Part shown: positions 7,417 through 15,550 of the stretch, in pieces
Layout: each line of letters begins with the position of its first letter
How positions within the stretch are numbered: position 1 is the stretch's first letter
Source: a virus
Length of the DNA: 21,994 bases
Virus record (IMG/VR): IMGVR_UViG_3300008450_000523
Location: 1-21,994 of that record
Strand: one strand, 5' to 3'
Made by a program: the position numbers and the translations under genes
The notes under the pieces: generated by a model
What the model was told of the DNA's origin: nothing
Database searches by the model: none
What the model saw: only the letters and a program-made list of their open reading frames with translations

Positions 7417-10008
7417 ATGGCTACTAATCCTACCGTCGTAAATCCTCGCGCTGGCATCTCAATGTCACCACAGCAGCACGTTGAGTATTTATTCCTGCGC
7501 GATCTCAACAGAAAAGCTGATGAGGCTGGCAAGCAGTTTTGGACAGAAAGGGCTATGCAGGTTCCTCCTGCTCAACTTAATGCAGAATTTCGCGCCGCCG
7601 CAAAAACAGAAAATCCCAAAGCGGGAAGTCTTCCAACAAGAGCATCAGGAATAACGCTGCCTGGCGATCCTGGCTACCAAGAATACAGAAATAAAAGTTT
7701 CTTTGAAATGGTAGCGCCGTTTGTTATTCCCGTTGTTGCGGTTGTTGCGCCTCAGTTTTTGCCTGCTATTGGTAAGGCTCTAGGCGCTACAGGTGCTGCG
7801 GCAACGGCTGTTGGCGCTGGTGTTGTTAATGCTGGAATTACTGCTGGATTAGGCGGTTCTCCAGAAGATATCGTCAAAGCAGGTCTTGCTGCTGGAGGCG
7901 GTATGTATGCCGGTTCAGTAGTTGGTGAAGCTGTTAAGGGCGCTCAACAAGCTGGAACTCTTAGCGGAACTTTAGGTGGTAATGCTGCATTACCTGCGGT
8001 TGCTGGAAGTGCTGTTGGCGCTGGTACTGGCACGCTGATTCAAACGGGCGATCCTGGAAAAGCAGGATTGGCTGCATTAGGTGCTGGCGCTGGTCAGGCC
8101 ATTGGTGGAGCAGCGCTTGATGTGCTGCCAGATGATGCCAATCTTACGCTTAAATCAGGTTTAGCTTCAGCGGCTGGTGGCGCTACCGAGGCCGCTGTCA
8201 CAGGCCAAGATGTTGGGGCAAGCGCACTCGTTAGCGGTTTGGCTGGCGCTGGTCAGGATTACATCACCGAACAAAAGTTAAAAGCGGAACAGGCAAAACA
8301 ACAAATTTCTGGTGACATTCTCAAAGCATTTACCAATCCAGCAAATAAAGTTGATGTTGCTTTTGCAGGGCCAATAACGGCTGACGAAATCAATCAGTTA
8401 GCCCGTAACGCTTCCAGAGAATTGATTGATACCTGGAGGGCTAGAGCAGCAGCCGATCCAACTTTTGCAAAAGAATTAGCCAAACCAGAAAATCTTAATG
8501 CAATTAGAAATGCTGGCTTAGTAGAACTTGCAACTGCGGTGACTTCTTTGACCTCTGTTGCCGCTGGTGGTGCTGGAGCAACCGCCTTGGCTACTGGTTT
8601 GTTGGCTGTGCCTGCCGCTGAAGCAGTAAGACGCGCAACGCAAGAAAACTCTATGCTTGGCGCTATGTCGGGCGATACATCATTTGCAAGCGCTCTAATT
8701 GATCAGGCATTAAGCACCCCAAATAATACTTTAACCACTACAGACACAACGCCTACATTGCCAGAAGTCGTTGTAGAAGCGCCTCGACTTTCAGACACTC
8801 CCCAAACTGCCGATATTTTGCGAGTGTCAAAAATTTTGCAAATATCGCCGGAAGAAGCGGCAATATTAAGTGAGAGAAATTCAACTCTATTTAATTATTT
8901 TACTGGAAAAGAAGGCGCTCCCACGCCCCCAGAGATAGACACATTACCATTACGCGAACGCGCAGCTATTGAAAGTGCTAATCGATCAGGTCAGCCCATA
9001 AGTTCTTTGCAGGATTTTAATGTGGTTATTACTGGTCAAACGCCACCGACAACTCCTGGCGTACAGACAGCAATACCGACAAATGAACAACAGATATTGG
9101 AATTGACTGGGATTGTTCCAAAAATTCGCACAAATTTATCCAACGCTCCCTCAGGTCAACAAGACCAAATTCAGGCGCTTTACGACCAATTCTTAAATCG
9201 TGAAGCGGATCAAGCCGGAAGACAGTTTTGGGAGCAACGCGCAACCCAAGTTAGCGCTGATCAATTACAAAGAGAGTTTCAAGAGGCCGCAAGACAAGAA
9301 CAAGCCTCCGCCCAGACACAAGCCGATACAAAGACCCAAACAGATACAAGAACGCAAACTGGAAACCAGACCGACCCACAAACGCAGGGAGATACAAAAA
9401 CACAAACGGATGCGGGTACGCAGTCGGACACAAAAACGCAAACAGACGCAAGTACGCAGTCAGATACAAAAACGCAAACCGGTACGAGTACACAAACTGG
9501 TACGAGTACACAATCCGGCACAAATACACAAACAAATACGCCGACAACATCTGGCAGCACAACCGGAGAAAGCACCGGCGGCCCCACGACAGGTGGCGTT
9601 ACTCCGACCATTACTGATACAGATAGAGAAATTATTAACTTGACAGGTATTGACGGTGGAGGCACAACGGTAACTGGCCCAACTGAGCCTACTAAAATCG
9701 ATGATACTAAAATTGATGATACTAAAATCGATGATACTGAAATTACGTCAACTGAAACACCAATAATTAAGAAAAAGAAAAAGAAAAAGGTTATACGCAG
9801 ACCAGCAGTTGAAACTAAAACAGTTCCACTACAAACATTATTGGGAGCGCCGCTTATGATGCCTGGTTCAAGCGCATTAGCCCAAGCGCTGAGTGTAGGT
9901 GACGCTGGCGGTTCTTATTTGGATAAGAAAGGTCAAAGACGCCAACCCGTTTGGAACGTCGAATCGTTGAAACTAACAGATGAATTAGGGGGCAGTGGCT
10001 ATGACTAA
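7417..10008 (+). CDS. large internal virion-type protein with two DUF4214-like modules
   Basis: An 863-residue protein with AAGGA 6-10 bases before ATG 7417. Residues 18-63 and about 583-628 are two copies of a DUF4214-like helix pair: FLRDLNRKADEAGKQFW and YDQFLNREADQAGRQFW, each followed by QV and a second helix. Between them are glycine and alanine-rich hydrophobic stretches (residues about 95-280; VIPVVAVVAPQFLPAIG is the most membrane-like) and helices. After the second module comes a Thr-Gln repeat (about 632-708), three copies of TKIDD, seven lysines in a row, and a C-terminal MMPGSSALAQAL. Position next to other Gln and Ala-rich proteins suggests an ejected internal protein. DUF4214 is otherwise known from surface-associated proteins. 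The function is inferred. Confidence 0.65.
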   Translation: MATNPTVVNPRAGISMSPQQHVEYLFLRDLNRKADEAGKQFWTERAMQVPPAQLNAEFRAAAKTENPKAGSLPTRASGITLPGDPGYQEYRNKSFFEMVAPFVIPVVAVVAPQFLPAIGKALGATGAAATAVGAGVVNAGITAGLGGSPEDIVKAGLAAGGGMYAGSVVGEAVKGAQQAGTLSGTLGGNAALPAVAGSAVGAGTGTLIQTGDPGKAGLAALGAGAGQAIGGAALDVLPDDANLTLKSGLASAAGGATEAAVTGQDVGASALVSGLAGAGQDYITEQKLKAEQAKQQISGDILKAFTNPANKVDVAFAGPITADEINQLARNASRELIDTWRARAAADPTFAKELAKPENLNAIRNAGLVELATAVTSLTSVAAGGAGATALATGLLAVPAAEAVRRATQENSMLGAMSGDTSFASALIDQALSTPNNTLTTTDTTPTLPEVVVEAPRLSDTPQTADILRVSKILQISPEEAAILSERNSTLFNYFTGKEGAPTPPEIDTLPLRERAAIESANRSGQPISSLQDFNVVITGQTPPTTPGVQTAIPTNEQQILELTGIVPKIRTNLSNAPSGQQDQIQALYDQFLNREADQAGRQFWEQRATQVSADQLQREFQEAARQEQASAQTQADTKTQTDTRTQTGNQTDPQTQGDTKTQTDAGTQSDTKTQTDASTQSDTKTQTGTSTQTGTSTQSGTNTQTNTPTTSGSTTGESTGGPTTGGVTPTITDTDREIINLTGIDGGGTTVTGPTEPTKIDDTKIDDTKIDDTEITSTETPIIKKKKKKKVIRRPAVETKTVPLQTLLGAPLMMPGSSALAQALSVGDAGGSYLDKKGQRRQPVWNVESLKLTDELGGSGYD
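9312..9540 (+). repeat. Thr-Gln-rich low-complexity repeat (TQ-D/G units)
   Basis: About 76 codons made of units of 4-6 residues such as TQTDTK, TQSDTK, TQTGTS with ACGCAAAC/ACACAAAC DNA cores. Long open frames in several other frames here arise from this low complexity and are not genes. It probably forms an extended linker. Copy number may vary between relatives. Confidence 0.85.
9691..9735 (+). repeat. three tandem 15-bp repeats (TKIDD)
   Basis: Units 9691-9705, 9706-9720 and 9721-9735 read ACTAAAATCGATGAT with one T/C change in the middle copy. They code for TKIDD three times, then a fourth divergent unit TEIT. They look like recent slippage duplication. Confidence 0.9.
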
Positions 10009-11110
10009 ACAAATTGCAAAACTACTGAAGGCTACTTTTCAAGAGAGTAGCGACCTCAAGCAAATCGCTAAAGAACTTGCCGGAAAAGGCAGGGGTGGTG
10101 ACAGTATGCTTGTGCATATCACGCCCAAAGAAGCGTATATGCTCAAAAATGCTGGTGGCGCTGGCACAATCAACCCTGATACTGGGTTGCTAGAGTTTTA
10201 CGAGATGGATGCGGACACATATTACTCTCCTAGCAGAACGGCTAATGTAAACACCAATGCTGATACCTATTATTCGCAAGCGCCTTTTTCAACTTCTTCT
10301 GTTCCAACACCTGATTTTGAACCGGTTTCTCCTTATAGTTTCTCACCTAACACACCGCAAATAGATTTAACACGACCAGATACAGCGCAATATTACAGTT
10401 CAGACGTTCCACAGCAGACGTTGTATCCAACGGTTAATTTTACGCCCCGTCCTCCTACGCCAATAAATATTCCTGACGTAAGTACAGACACTGGTTTTAT
10501 GCCTTCCACTCGAACGCTAGATGTTCAGAATCCTTACGGCCCTGGCAGTCCTACAGAATATGGTTTCGAACCCATGTCTCTGTCAGAGAGAGTTAAGTCC
10601 ACACTGACTAGCCCAAGAGTTCTTGAAAACATAACTATGGGTGGATTGGCTGCGTTGCCTGGAATTATTGCTTCTCGCAATGCAGCTAAACAAGGTCAGC
10701 GTGCTAGAGAAGATATGGAGAAGATGGCTGCGCCGTACCGTCAGCGAGGACAAGAACTTCTTGCTCAAGCGCAGTCTGGTGAACTAAATGTTGGCGAACA
10801 GCAACAACTGCAAGCTATGCGAGCTAGATTAGCACAGGGCGCTGCTAGTCGTGGTGGAGTAGGCGCAGAACAAGCACAAGTTCAGCTAGAGAATTTCCGT
10901 CAGCAAATATTGCAAAACAAATATGACTTAGGTCTGAAAGTTTCTGGAATTGCTGATCAGATTGCAACTGGCGCTATTAAGGCAGGATTGCAGGCAGACC
11001 AGTATGTTAGCGAATTGACAGGTAACTATTTTGCTAATGCTATGCAAATGGCAATGCAGGGCATGACTGGTAATCAGCCAAGCATAATTAGAAGACAGCA
11101 AGGAGCGTAA
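10001..11110 (+). CDS. putative internal virion protein with GGDSMLVH motif
   Basis: A 369-residue protein. The ATG at 10001 has AGGGGG (9987-9992) 8 bases upstream, whereas the GTG at 9995 is too close to it; the gene overlaps the previous stop by 8 bases. Residues 30-65 hold GRGGDSMLVHITPKEAYML, then INPDTGLLEFY, a motif I recall near the start of many phage internal proteins. The middle is Pro, Tyr, Ser-rich with repeated YYS. The C-terminal third (residues about 225-369) is helical: RQRGQELLAQAQSGEL, LQAMRARLAQGAASRGG, then MQMAMQGM. It likely is one of the proteins ejected with DNA. The evidence for the function is context and composition only. Confidence 0.6.
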   Translation: MTKQIAKLLKATFQESSDLKQIAKELAGKGRGGDSMLVHITPKEAYMLKNAGGAGTINPDTGLLEFYEMDADTYYSPSRTANVNTNADTYYSQAPFSTSSVPTPDFEPVSPYSFSPNTPQIDLTRPDTAQYYSSDVPQQTLYPTVNFTPRPPTPINIPDVSTDTGFMPSTRTLDVQNPYGPGSPTEYGFEPMSLSERVKSTLTSPRVLENITMGGLAALPGIIASRNAAKQGQRAREDMEKMAAPYRQRGQELLAQAQSGELNVGEQQQLQAMRARLAQGAASRGGVGAEQAQVQLENFRQQILQNKYDLGLKVSGIADQIATGAIKAGLQADQYVSELTGNYFANAMQMAMQGMTGNQPSIIRRQQGA

Positions 11111-11112
11111 AC

Positions 11113-12582
11113 ATGGCGGCAATGTTTCCAACTGAAAGATCAGGTGTGCCGATGTTTGGCATGGACACGGCTGTGGATAAGGCTGCTGCGCGTCGGCAAC
11201 CGGCTGGTACGGATTCTGAAGACGCGGCTGCGGCAGTCTTGTCTGACCCCGTATACCAGCAGTTCGTGGGTGGGCCTAGAACCAAGTTGGAAAAAGCACA
11301 GCGAGAGTATGGTTCGTTTGAAGGCGAGTTGGCAGCTAATAAAGCGGAACGAGAATCTACGCAACTAGGTCGTAGACAAGAAGCTTTTGATACTTACGCA
11401 GAATCAGTTAAAGCGCCTGAATTACGCGCTGAACGCACTCGGTTAGAAGAACAGGCTGGCGAGGCGTTTGTACCAACCCAAGAAAACGTCAGAGATATGG
11501 CAACCATCTTTAGTTTGGTTGGCGTACTTGGGTTTGCTATTGGCGCTGGCGGTAAGAGTAATGCTATTGGCGCAATGAATGCCATGAACGGCATGATGGA
11601 AGGTTACAAACAAGGCAGGCAAGATCGTTACCTACGCGAAAAGGACTTGTTTGAAGCCAACACGAAAGCATTAAAAACAAAGATTGATGCGCTGAATAAC
11701 CGCATGGTAGACATTGCCAAACTTGCTGCGGTGGACATGGAAAAGGCAAACATGGAAGCAGATATGCTGTTTGCCCAAGAAGGTGCTGATTTCCTAAAGC
11801 AGTACAAAGACAAGGTTGGTTTGGTCAACACCATCAAGATGCTGCAAGAGCAAGTTAAAGGCGGTCAGGAACTATTTAAGTTTATTCAAACAGAAAAACT
11901 ACGCGCTGCTGATAAACAAGCGCAGCGTCAGTTCATGGAAAGAATGCAAGAAGACCGTCAGCAAGCTGCGCGTGATTTGAAATATCTTGCTTTCAGCTTA
12001 AAAGATGGTGGTGGTGCAGGCAAACCAATGAAAGAGAAAGACACCGTTCAACTAGAGGGCTTGTATTCTCTGGCTGATCAATTACGTCAACTTGAAAAAG
12101 AATTCAAAGATGAATACGCAAGCTTGGGCGTTCTTGGCGTTGGTGCAGATTTGTCCTTAGAGGCAAAAAGAAGATTTGGTGACAAAGAAGGCGAAAAGGC
12201 TGCACAGTGGTGGTCTAAGTATCAAAGACTGCAAGCGCCAAATCGTCACGCATTGTTTGGAGCAACTTTAACAGGTAACGAATTAAAGAATTATCAATCG
12301 TTTACTGCAAAAACAAGTGACGCTCCTTCATTCGTTCGAACAATGCTTCAAGATCAGGCAGATTATTCTGAAGGAACGGCACAAAGTAGGGTTAGGGCTT
12401 TTGAACAAACAGGATATAAAGTTCCAGAATTAGGAAAACCCCGTAATTTCTTAGGAACTTATGGTAGTGGTGGCGGCGGCGGCGGTGAAACAGTAACGGT
12501 TGGTGGACAGACATATTCCCGTCCTTCCAGCTTTACAGACCAACAGTGGGCTGATTACAAGAGATCAGTGGGGGCGCAATGA
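11113..12582 (+). CDS. helical coiled-coil internal virion-type protein
   Basis: A 489-residue protein starting at 11113, two bases after the previous stop, with AAGGAGC at 11100-11106. Residues 1-60 are disordered and Ala-rich; about 60-120 coiled coil (AQREYGSFEGELAANKAERE); about 135-155 a short hydrophobic stretch (IFSLVGVLGFAIGAGG); about 170-320 long charged helices; a globular part around 320-440; and a glycine run ending in the tail VTVGGQTYSRPSSFTDQQWADYKR. It overlaps the next gene by ATGA. The layout (helices plus one hydrophobic stretch) fits ejection proteins, which form channels across the envelope. No enzyme motif is seen. Confidence 0.6.
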   Translation: MAAMFPTERSGVPMFGMDTAVDKAAARRQPAGTDSEDAAAAVLSDPVYQQFVGGPRTKLEKAQREYGSFEGELAANKAERESTQLGRRQEAFDTYAESVKAPELRAERTRLEEQAGEAFVPTQENVRDMATIFSLVGVLGFAIGAGGKSNAIGAMNAMNGMMEGYKQGRQDRYLREKDLFEANTKALKTKIDALNNRMVDIAKLAAVDMEKANMEADMLFAQEGADFLKQYKDKVGLVNTIKMLQEQVKGGQELFKFIQTEKLRAADKQAQRQFMERMQEDRQQAARDLKYLAFSLKDGGGAGKPMKEKDTVQLEGLYSLADQLRQLEKEFKDEYASLGVLGVGADLSLEAKRRFGDKEGEKAAQWWSKYQRLQAPNRHALFGATLTGNELKNYQSFTAKTSDAPSFVRTMLQDQADYSEGTAQSRVRAFEQTGYKVPELGKPRNFLGTYGSGGGGGGETVTVGGQTYSRPSSFTDQQWADYKRSVGAQ

Positions 12583-14621
12583 GTCCTGAAGATTGGGCAG
12601 CATCTCAACCAAAAACTAGCGAATCAAAACGTGCTGTTAGTCCAGAGGAATGGGCTTCCAAACAAGAACCTAGTTTTGGTGAAAAGTATATCCAACCAGT
12701 CACCGACGTTGTAAATCGTTCGTTGGTTGCTGGAACACTTGGCGCTCCTGCTGACATAGGTGCGCTTGCCCTACGTCCTTTTGGTTATACCCAAGAGCCA
12801 ACTTTCGGTTCTGAATACATTGGCAAGCAAATGGAAAAGGCTGGAATGGTCAGCCCAAAGCGACGCCCTGTGGCTGAGTTGCTAACAGGGTTTGCTCCAC
12901 TTGCATTGACTGGTGGCGTTTCTGCGGTACGCTCTGGCGCTGGAATGGTAGGTCGCGCTTTAGGAAAAGATGTCACTAAAGAAGCTGAAGCTTTGAAAAA
13001 GGCTACTGCTGCTAAATACCAAGCGCCAATATCCCAAGCTGAAAAAGAGGGTGAACGCGCTAGTAGAGCAATTCAGCAAATTGAACGACAGCCAAGTGTT
13101 GCCGCCCAACGCGCCGCTACCGCACCTCTAACAAGAGAACAGCAGATTGCTCAACTGCAAGCGCAAGTAAGACAGCCGGTTCGGGAACAAATGGGTGCGC
13201 GTCGCGTAACCGCTGAAGAACGCGCTGGCAAGGCCGCTGTTATAGAACAAGAGGCGTCTGAGCGCACTGCTGCTGCACAACAGGCAGTTGACGTTCTTGA
13301 GCAGAAACTGTTGGCAAGACCAACCATTACGCCAGAGCAATTTGGTGCAGAGTTGCGGCAGGCTACTAAAGATTTGCAAAAGCGGTTAGTAGACGCAAGA
13401 ACTGAAGGTTCTAAACTTGGTCAGGTTATTCGCTCTGCTGGAACTCAGCCAACAATTAACACTTCTGGTTTAGTTAATAGAGCAGAGGGGATTGCTCTGC
13501 GAACCAGAAATCCACAAGTTTTGGGAATGTTGGAGGAAGTTAAGTCGCTTGCGAAGTTCGACGGCGATGAGATGCTGACGCTAGAGCAGGCAGATTCTTT
13601 GCGTAAATATCTTAGCAAAGACATCATCAATAAGTTCTTTCCTACCACTGGTGCAGACAAAGAAGTTCTACGCGCATTACGGGGTTTGCGTGTTTCGCTT
13701 ATTGAAGCTACGCCACAAGCTTATAGAAAAGCATTAGGTGAGTTCAGCACTTTGTCTAGGCCGCTAGATATTGTTGAGCGTCAAGGTGCTTTGAAGCGAG
13801 TTGTAGACATTGATCCAATCAGCACTGCTGAAAAACTGACAGAGGCGCAGGTTGTTGGAGAAGTTATCAACAAGGCTAGGGCTGGCAATCCAGTGTTTAC
13901 CCGTCTATTAGAGGGGAGTCCACAGCTAAAAGATTCAGCGCGTCTGTACTTTACGCAAGATTTGTTTTCTAAAGGCGTGGTTCCAACAGAAGCCTCTGTC
14001 CGAACTTGGCTTAAAAGTAACGAAAGAGTATTGCGTCAAGTTGGTTTGTACGACGAATTTAAAGACATTCGTACCGCGAAAGAAACAGCACAACGTGCCG
14101 TAGACGAAGCAAAGCTAACAGAAAAAGCTGCAAGAGAAGTTGCTGGAGCAACATCAACAGAAGCAAGCCGTGCTGCTAAATTAAGCAAAGAAAGCGAATC
14201 AAGGCTGCAAGAAGCATTAAAAACCACTGCGTCACCAACTCAACGCCCTGGCGAAAGTTTGGCTGAAGCATTGCGTCGCACTAGGACTGGAGCGAAACCA
14301 GCGCCTATTCAGACGTTTGTTCAGACTAGAGAAAAGCAGGCGCAAGCAGTTCAGTCATTGACAAAGATGCAATCAGATGTTGTTGCGGCGAAGACGCCTC
14401 AAGAGGTTCAGTCTGCGGTTAGTAGCGCAGCCAATGATCTGCTAAAGCGCGGCATTATTGATGACGCTGGATACAGAACTATGATCAGAGATGTATCAAA
14501 ATTGCAAGACATGACTGACGCTAGAAACCAAGCAAGAAAGATTTTGGCGTATTTTGGTGGCTTGGCAGGCGTTGGCTTTTTAGGCAGGGGTGCAATTCAA
14601 TCTGTTGTGGAAGGGAAATAA
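12579..14621 (+). CDS. long coiled-coil internal virion-type protein
   Basis: A 680-residue protein beginning at ATGA overlap 12579-12582. The N-terminus duplicates short motifs: SPEDWAASQ and SPEEWASKQ, then PSFGEKYI and PTFGSEYI. Residues about 100-125 are hydrophobic (LLTGFAPLALTGGVSAV), and residues 130-640 are almost all charged helix (AEKEGERASRAIQQIE, EQEASERTAAAQQAVDVLEQ, RRTRTGAKPAP). The C-terminus has a second weakly hydrophobic stretch (ILAYFGGLAGVGFLGRGAI). It is the last of four large proteins that together resemble the internal and ejection proteins of podoviruses. No lytic transglycosylase or peptidase motif was found. Function inferred. Confidence 0.6.
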   Translation: MSPEDWAASQPKTSESKRAVSPEEWASKQEPSFGEKYIQPVTDVVNRSLVAGTLGAPADIGALALRPFGYTQEPTFGSEYIGKQMEKAGMVSPKRRPVAELLTGFAPLALTGGVSAVRSGAGMVGRALGKDVTKEAEALKKATAAKYQAPISQAEKEGERASRAIQQIERQPSVAAQRAATAPLTREQQIAQLQAQVRQPVREQMGARRVTAEERAGKAAVIEQEASERTAAAQQAVDVLEQKLLARPTITPEQFGAELRQATKDLQKRLVDARTEGSKLGQVIRSAGTQPTINTSGLVNRAEGIALRTRNPQVLGMLEEVKSLAKFDGDEMLTLEQADSLRKYLSKDIINKFFPTTGADKEVLRALRGLRVSLIEATPQAYRKALGEFSTLSRPLDIVERQGALKRVVDIDPISTAEKLTEAQVVGEVINKARAGNPVFTRLLEGSPQLKDSARLYFTQDLFSKGVVPTEASVRTWLKSNERVLRQVGLYDEFKDIRTAKETAQRAVDEAKLTEKAAREVAGATSTEASRAAKLSKESESRLQEALKTTASPTQRPGESLAEALRRTRTGAKPAPIQTFVQTREKQAQAVQSLTKMQSDVVAAKTPQEVQSAVSSAANDLLKRGIIDDAGYRTMIRDVSKLQDMTDARNQARKILAYFGGLAGVGFLGRGAIQSVVEGK

Positions 14622-14623
14622 TC

Positions 14624-14761
14624 ATGCCGCTGACAAAAGGATTTAGTCAGAAGTCGATTAGTAACAATATTCGTCGTGAGATGAAGCGTGGGAGGCCACA
14701 GAAGCAAGCGGTGGCTATTGCTCTTAGTGTTGCTCGAAAAGCAAAGAAAGGAAGAAAATGA
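14624..14761 (+). CDS. tiny basic phage protein (45 aa)
   Basis: ATG 14624 follows the previous TAA by two bases, with AAGGGA about 7 bases upstream. The 45-residue product has 13 Lys/Arg and no Asp; core GFSQKSISNNIRREMKRGRP then QKQAVAIALSVARKAKK. The core resembles small phage proteins of the PQKQAVAIAL type, which I recall as widespread and uncharacterised. It may bind nucleic acid or be carried in the head. The stop overlaps the next ATG (ATGA). A long minus-strand opening across the same bases is not supported. Confidence 0.65.
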   Translation: MPLTKGFSQKSISNNIRREMKRGRPQKQAVAIALSVARKAKKGRK

Positions 14762-14886
14762 TCCGCAATGACAGACCCCAAGAAGCCGGTGTTGGCGATG
14801 AAACCCCGCCACCAACCATGATTCAACCAACCCGCAAGATGAAGCGCCCAGAGCAGGCCGTGCAGAAGCGTAAAGCCAAGCGATGA
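14758..14886 (+). CDS. tiny basic phage protein (42 aa)
   Basis: Starts at ATGA overlap 14758-14761, with AAAGGA at 14747-14752. The product is a proline-rich half (GVGDETPPPTMIQPTRK) followed by a basic tail (MKRPEQAVQKRKAKR). The MKR-P-QAV segment repeats the core of the preceding protein (MKRGRPQKQAV), so both may share origin or role. The stop overlaps the next start by ATGA. Too short for confident homology. Confidence 0.55.
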   Translation: MIRNDRPQEAGVGDETPPPTMIQPTRKMKRPEQAVQKRKAKR

Positions 14887-15083
14887 GCAAGAAGACCAAG
14901 GGGATAAATCCAGAGTTGGAGAGGGCAATCGGTGATCTGCTAAAGGCCACCATGTCCGATCCAACCGCTAGTTTGACCGACAAGTCAAAAATCATCGACA
15001 GAGCGTTAAAACTTGAACAACTAAAAGCCAGGATATCGGATGATGATTGGGGTTCAGGGTTTGCTGATGATGAGGATGAGTAG
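14883..15083 (+). CDS. small acidic helical protein (66 aa)
   Basis: A 66-residue protein with basic head (MSKKTKG), helices (PELERAIGDLLKATMSDP, KIIDRALKLEQLKARI) and an acidic tail (DDDWGSGFADDEDE). I recall homologues in uncultured phages but with no function. The acidic tail beside two highly basic neighbours could be relevant to a complex. ATGA overlap with the upstream gene indicates coupling; its own ribosome site is poor. Confidence 0.6.
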   Translation: MSKKTKGINPELERAIGDLLKATMSDPTASLTDKSKIIDRALKLEQLKARISDDDWGSGFADDEDE

Positions 15084-15093
15084 TAAGATATGA

Positions 15094-15116
15094 GTATCCA
15101 TTTAGAAAGGGGATAC
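15094..15116 (+). promoter_or_regulatory. possible ribosome-site-occluding hairpin
   Basis: GTATCC (15094-15099) can pair with GGATAC (15111-15116) around an 11-base loop ATTTAGAAAGG. The ribosome site AAAGGGG (15106-15112) of the membrane protein starting at 15121 lies partly in this stem. The arrangement could damp translation of a potentially toxic membrane protein. The pairing is short and the function is inferred. Confidence 0.35.
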
Positions 15117-15120
15117 AAGT

Positions 15121-15345
15121 ATGGATGCTATTTCACTGGTACGTTTGGCTTTGAGCGTCATCAGCGAGAGATTGCTTGTGATTCTGGCTTTGTGCCTGAA
15201 TTTCGCGCTCGCTTGCTGGACAATGTGGGGATTGATGTGGGAGAGGCTGGTAGCGTTAGCCGTGTTTGCGTTATTCAGCTACCTTTTGATAAGAATGGAA
15301 AGGAATAAAGATGCGCGACAAGAAAGACCTAACGCTCAAGAGTAG
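15121..15345 (+). CDS. small membrane protein with two TM segments, possible lysis accessory
   Basis: A 74-residue hydrophobic protein; TM segments near residues 17-37 (LLVILALCLNFALACW) and 42-59 (RLVALAVFALFSYLLI), then a charged C-terminus ending RQERPNAQE. Two TM segments plus a charged tail are typical of small class II holins or of antiholin-like proteins. The gene lies 550 bases before the 3-TM holin. Its 3' end overlaps the next gene by 35 bases. An alternative open frame at 15090-15308 covers it but encodes a soluble protein of unlikely composition; the ribosome site AAAGGGG at 15106-15112 supports this one. Confidence 0.65.
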   Translation: MDAISLVRLALSVISERLLVILALCLNFALACWTMWGLMWERLVALAVFALFSYLLIRMERNKDARQERPNAQE

Positions 15346-15550
15346 CGTACCTGGGGCTGAAGAACTCAACTACAGCCAGAAATACGCGAAAGCTATCCGT
15401 CCTCAGAAACCGTCTGATACGACAGAACGATATCAGACTTGGCAGCCAGGTCAAGTGCCTATGGGTGGGTTCCGTTCCACTTTTAACTTCGGTGGTGGCG
15501 ACAACAGCAAGCAAAGCCCGACTTCAGGTGGCGGCAAGAAGGTGTACTAA
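15311..15550 (+). CDS. small low-complexity protein of unknown function (79 aa)
   Basis: A 79-residue protein with AAGGA at 15299-15303 before its ATG. It is polar and probably disordered: LTLKSSVPGAEELNYSQKYA, TTERYQTWQPGQVPMGGF, FNFGGGDNSKQSP. The stop overlaps the next ATG (TAATG). It lies inside the late operon between a membrane protein and a virion-type protein. No function is recognised. Confidence 0.6.
   Translation: MRDKKDLTLKSSVPGAEELNYSQKYAKAIRPQKPSDTTERYQTWQPGQVPMGGFRSTFNFGGGDNSKQSPTSGGGKKVY

Noticed and set aside
9200-9665. Several long frames on both strands over the Thr-Gln repeat
   Set aside because: They arise from low-complexity repeats without stops; none has a ribosome site or family-like sequence.
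9769-9789. Programmed -1 frameshift at the A-rich run
   Set aside because: The in-frame heptamer is G-AAA-AAG rather than A-AAA-AAG and no sensible overlapping product was seen.
14597-15118. 173-residue minus-strand frame
   Set aside because: It is antisense to three plus-strand small genes joined by ATGA overlaps and ribosome sites; its sequence is Ser/Leu-rich shadow type.
15090-15308. 72-residue plus-strand frame with ATG at 15090
   Set aside because: It overlaps the two-TM membrane protein in another frame and the AAAGGGG site fits the ATG at 15121 better. A short translated leader role remains possible.
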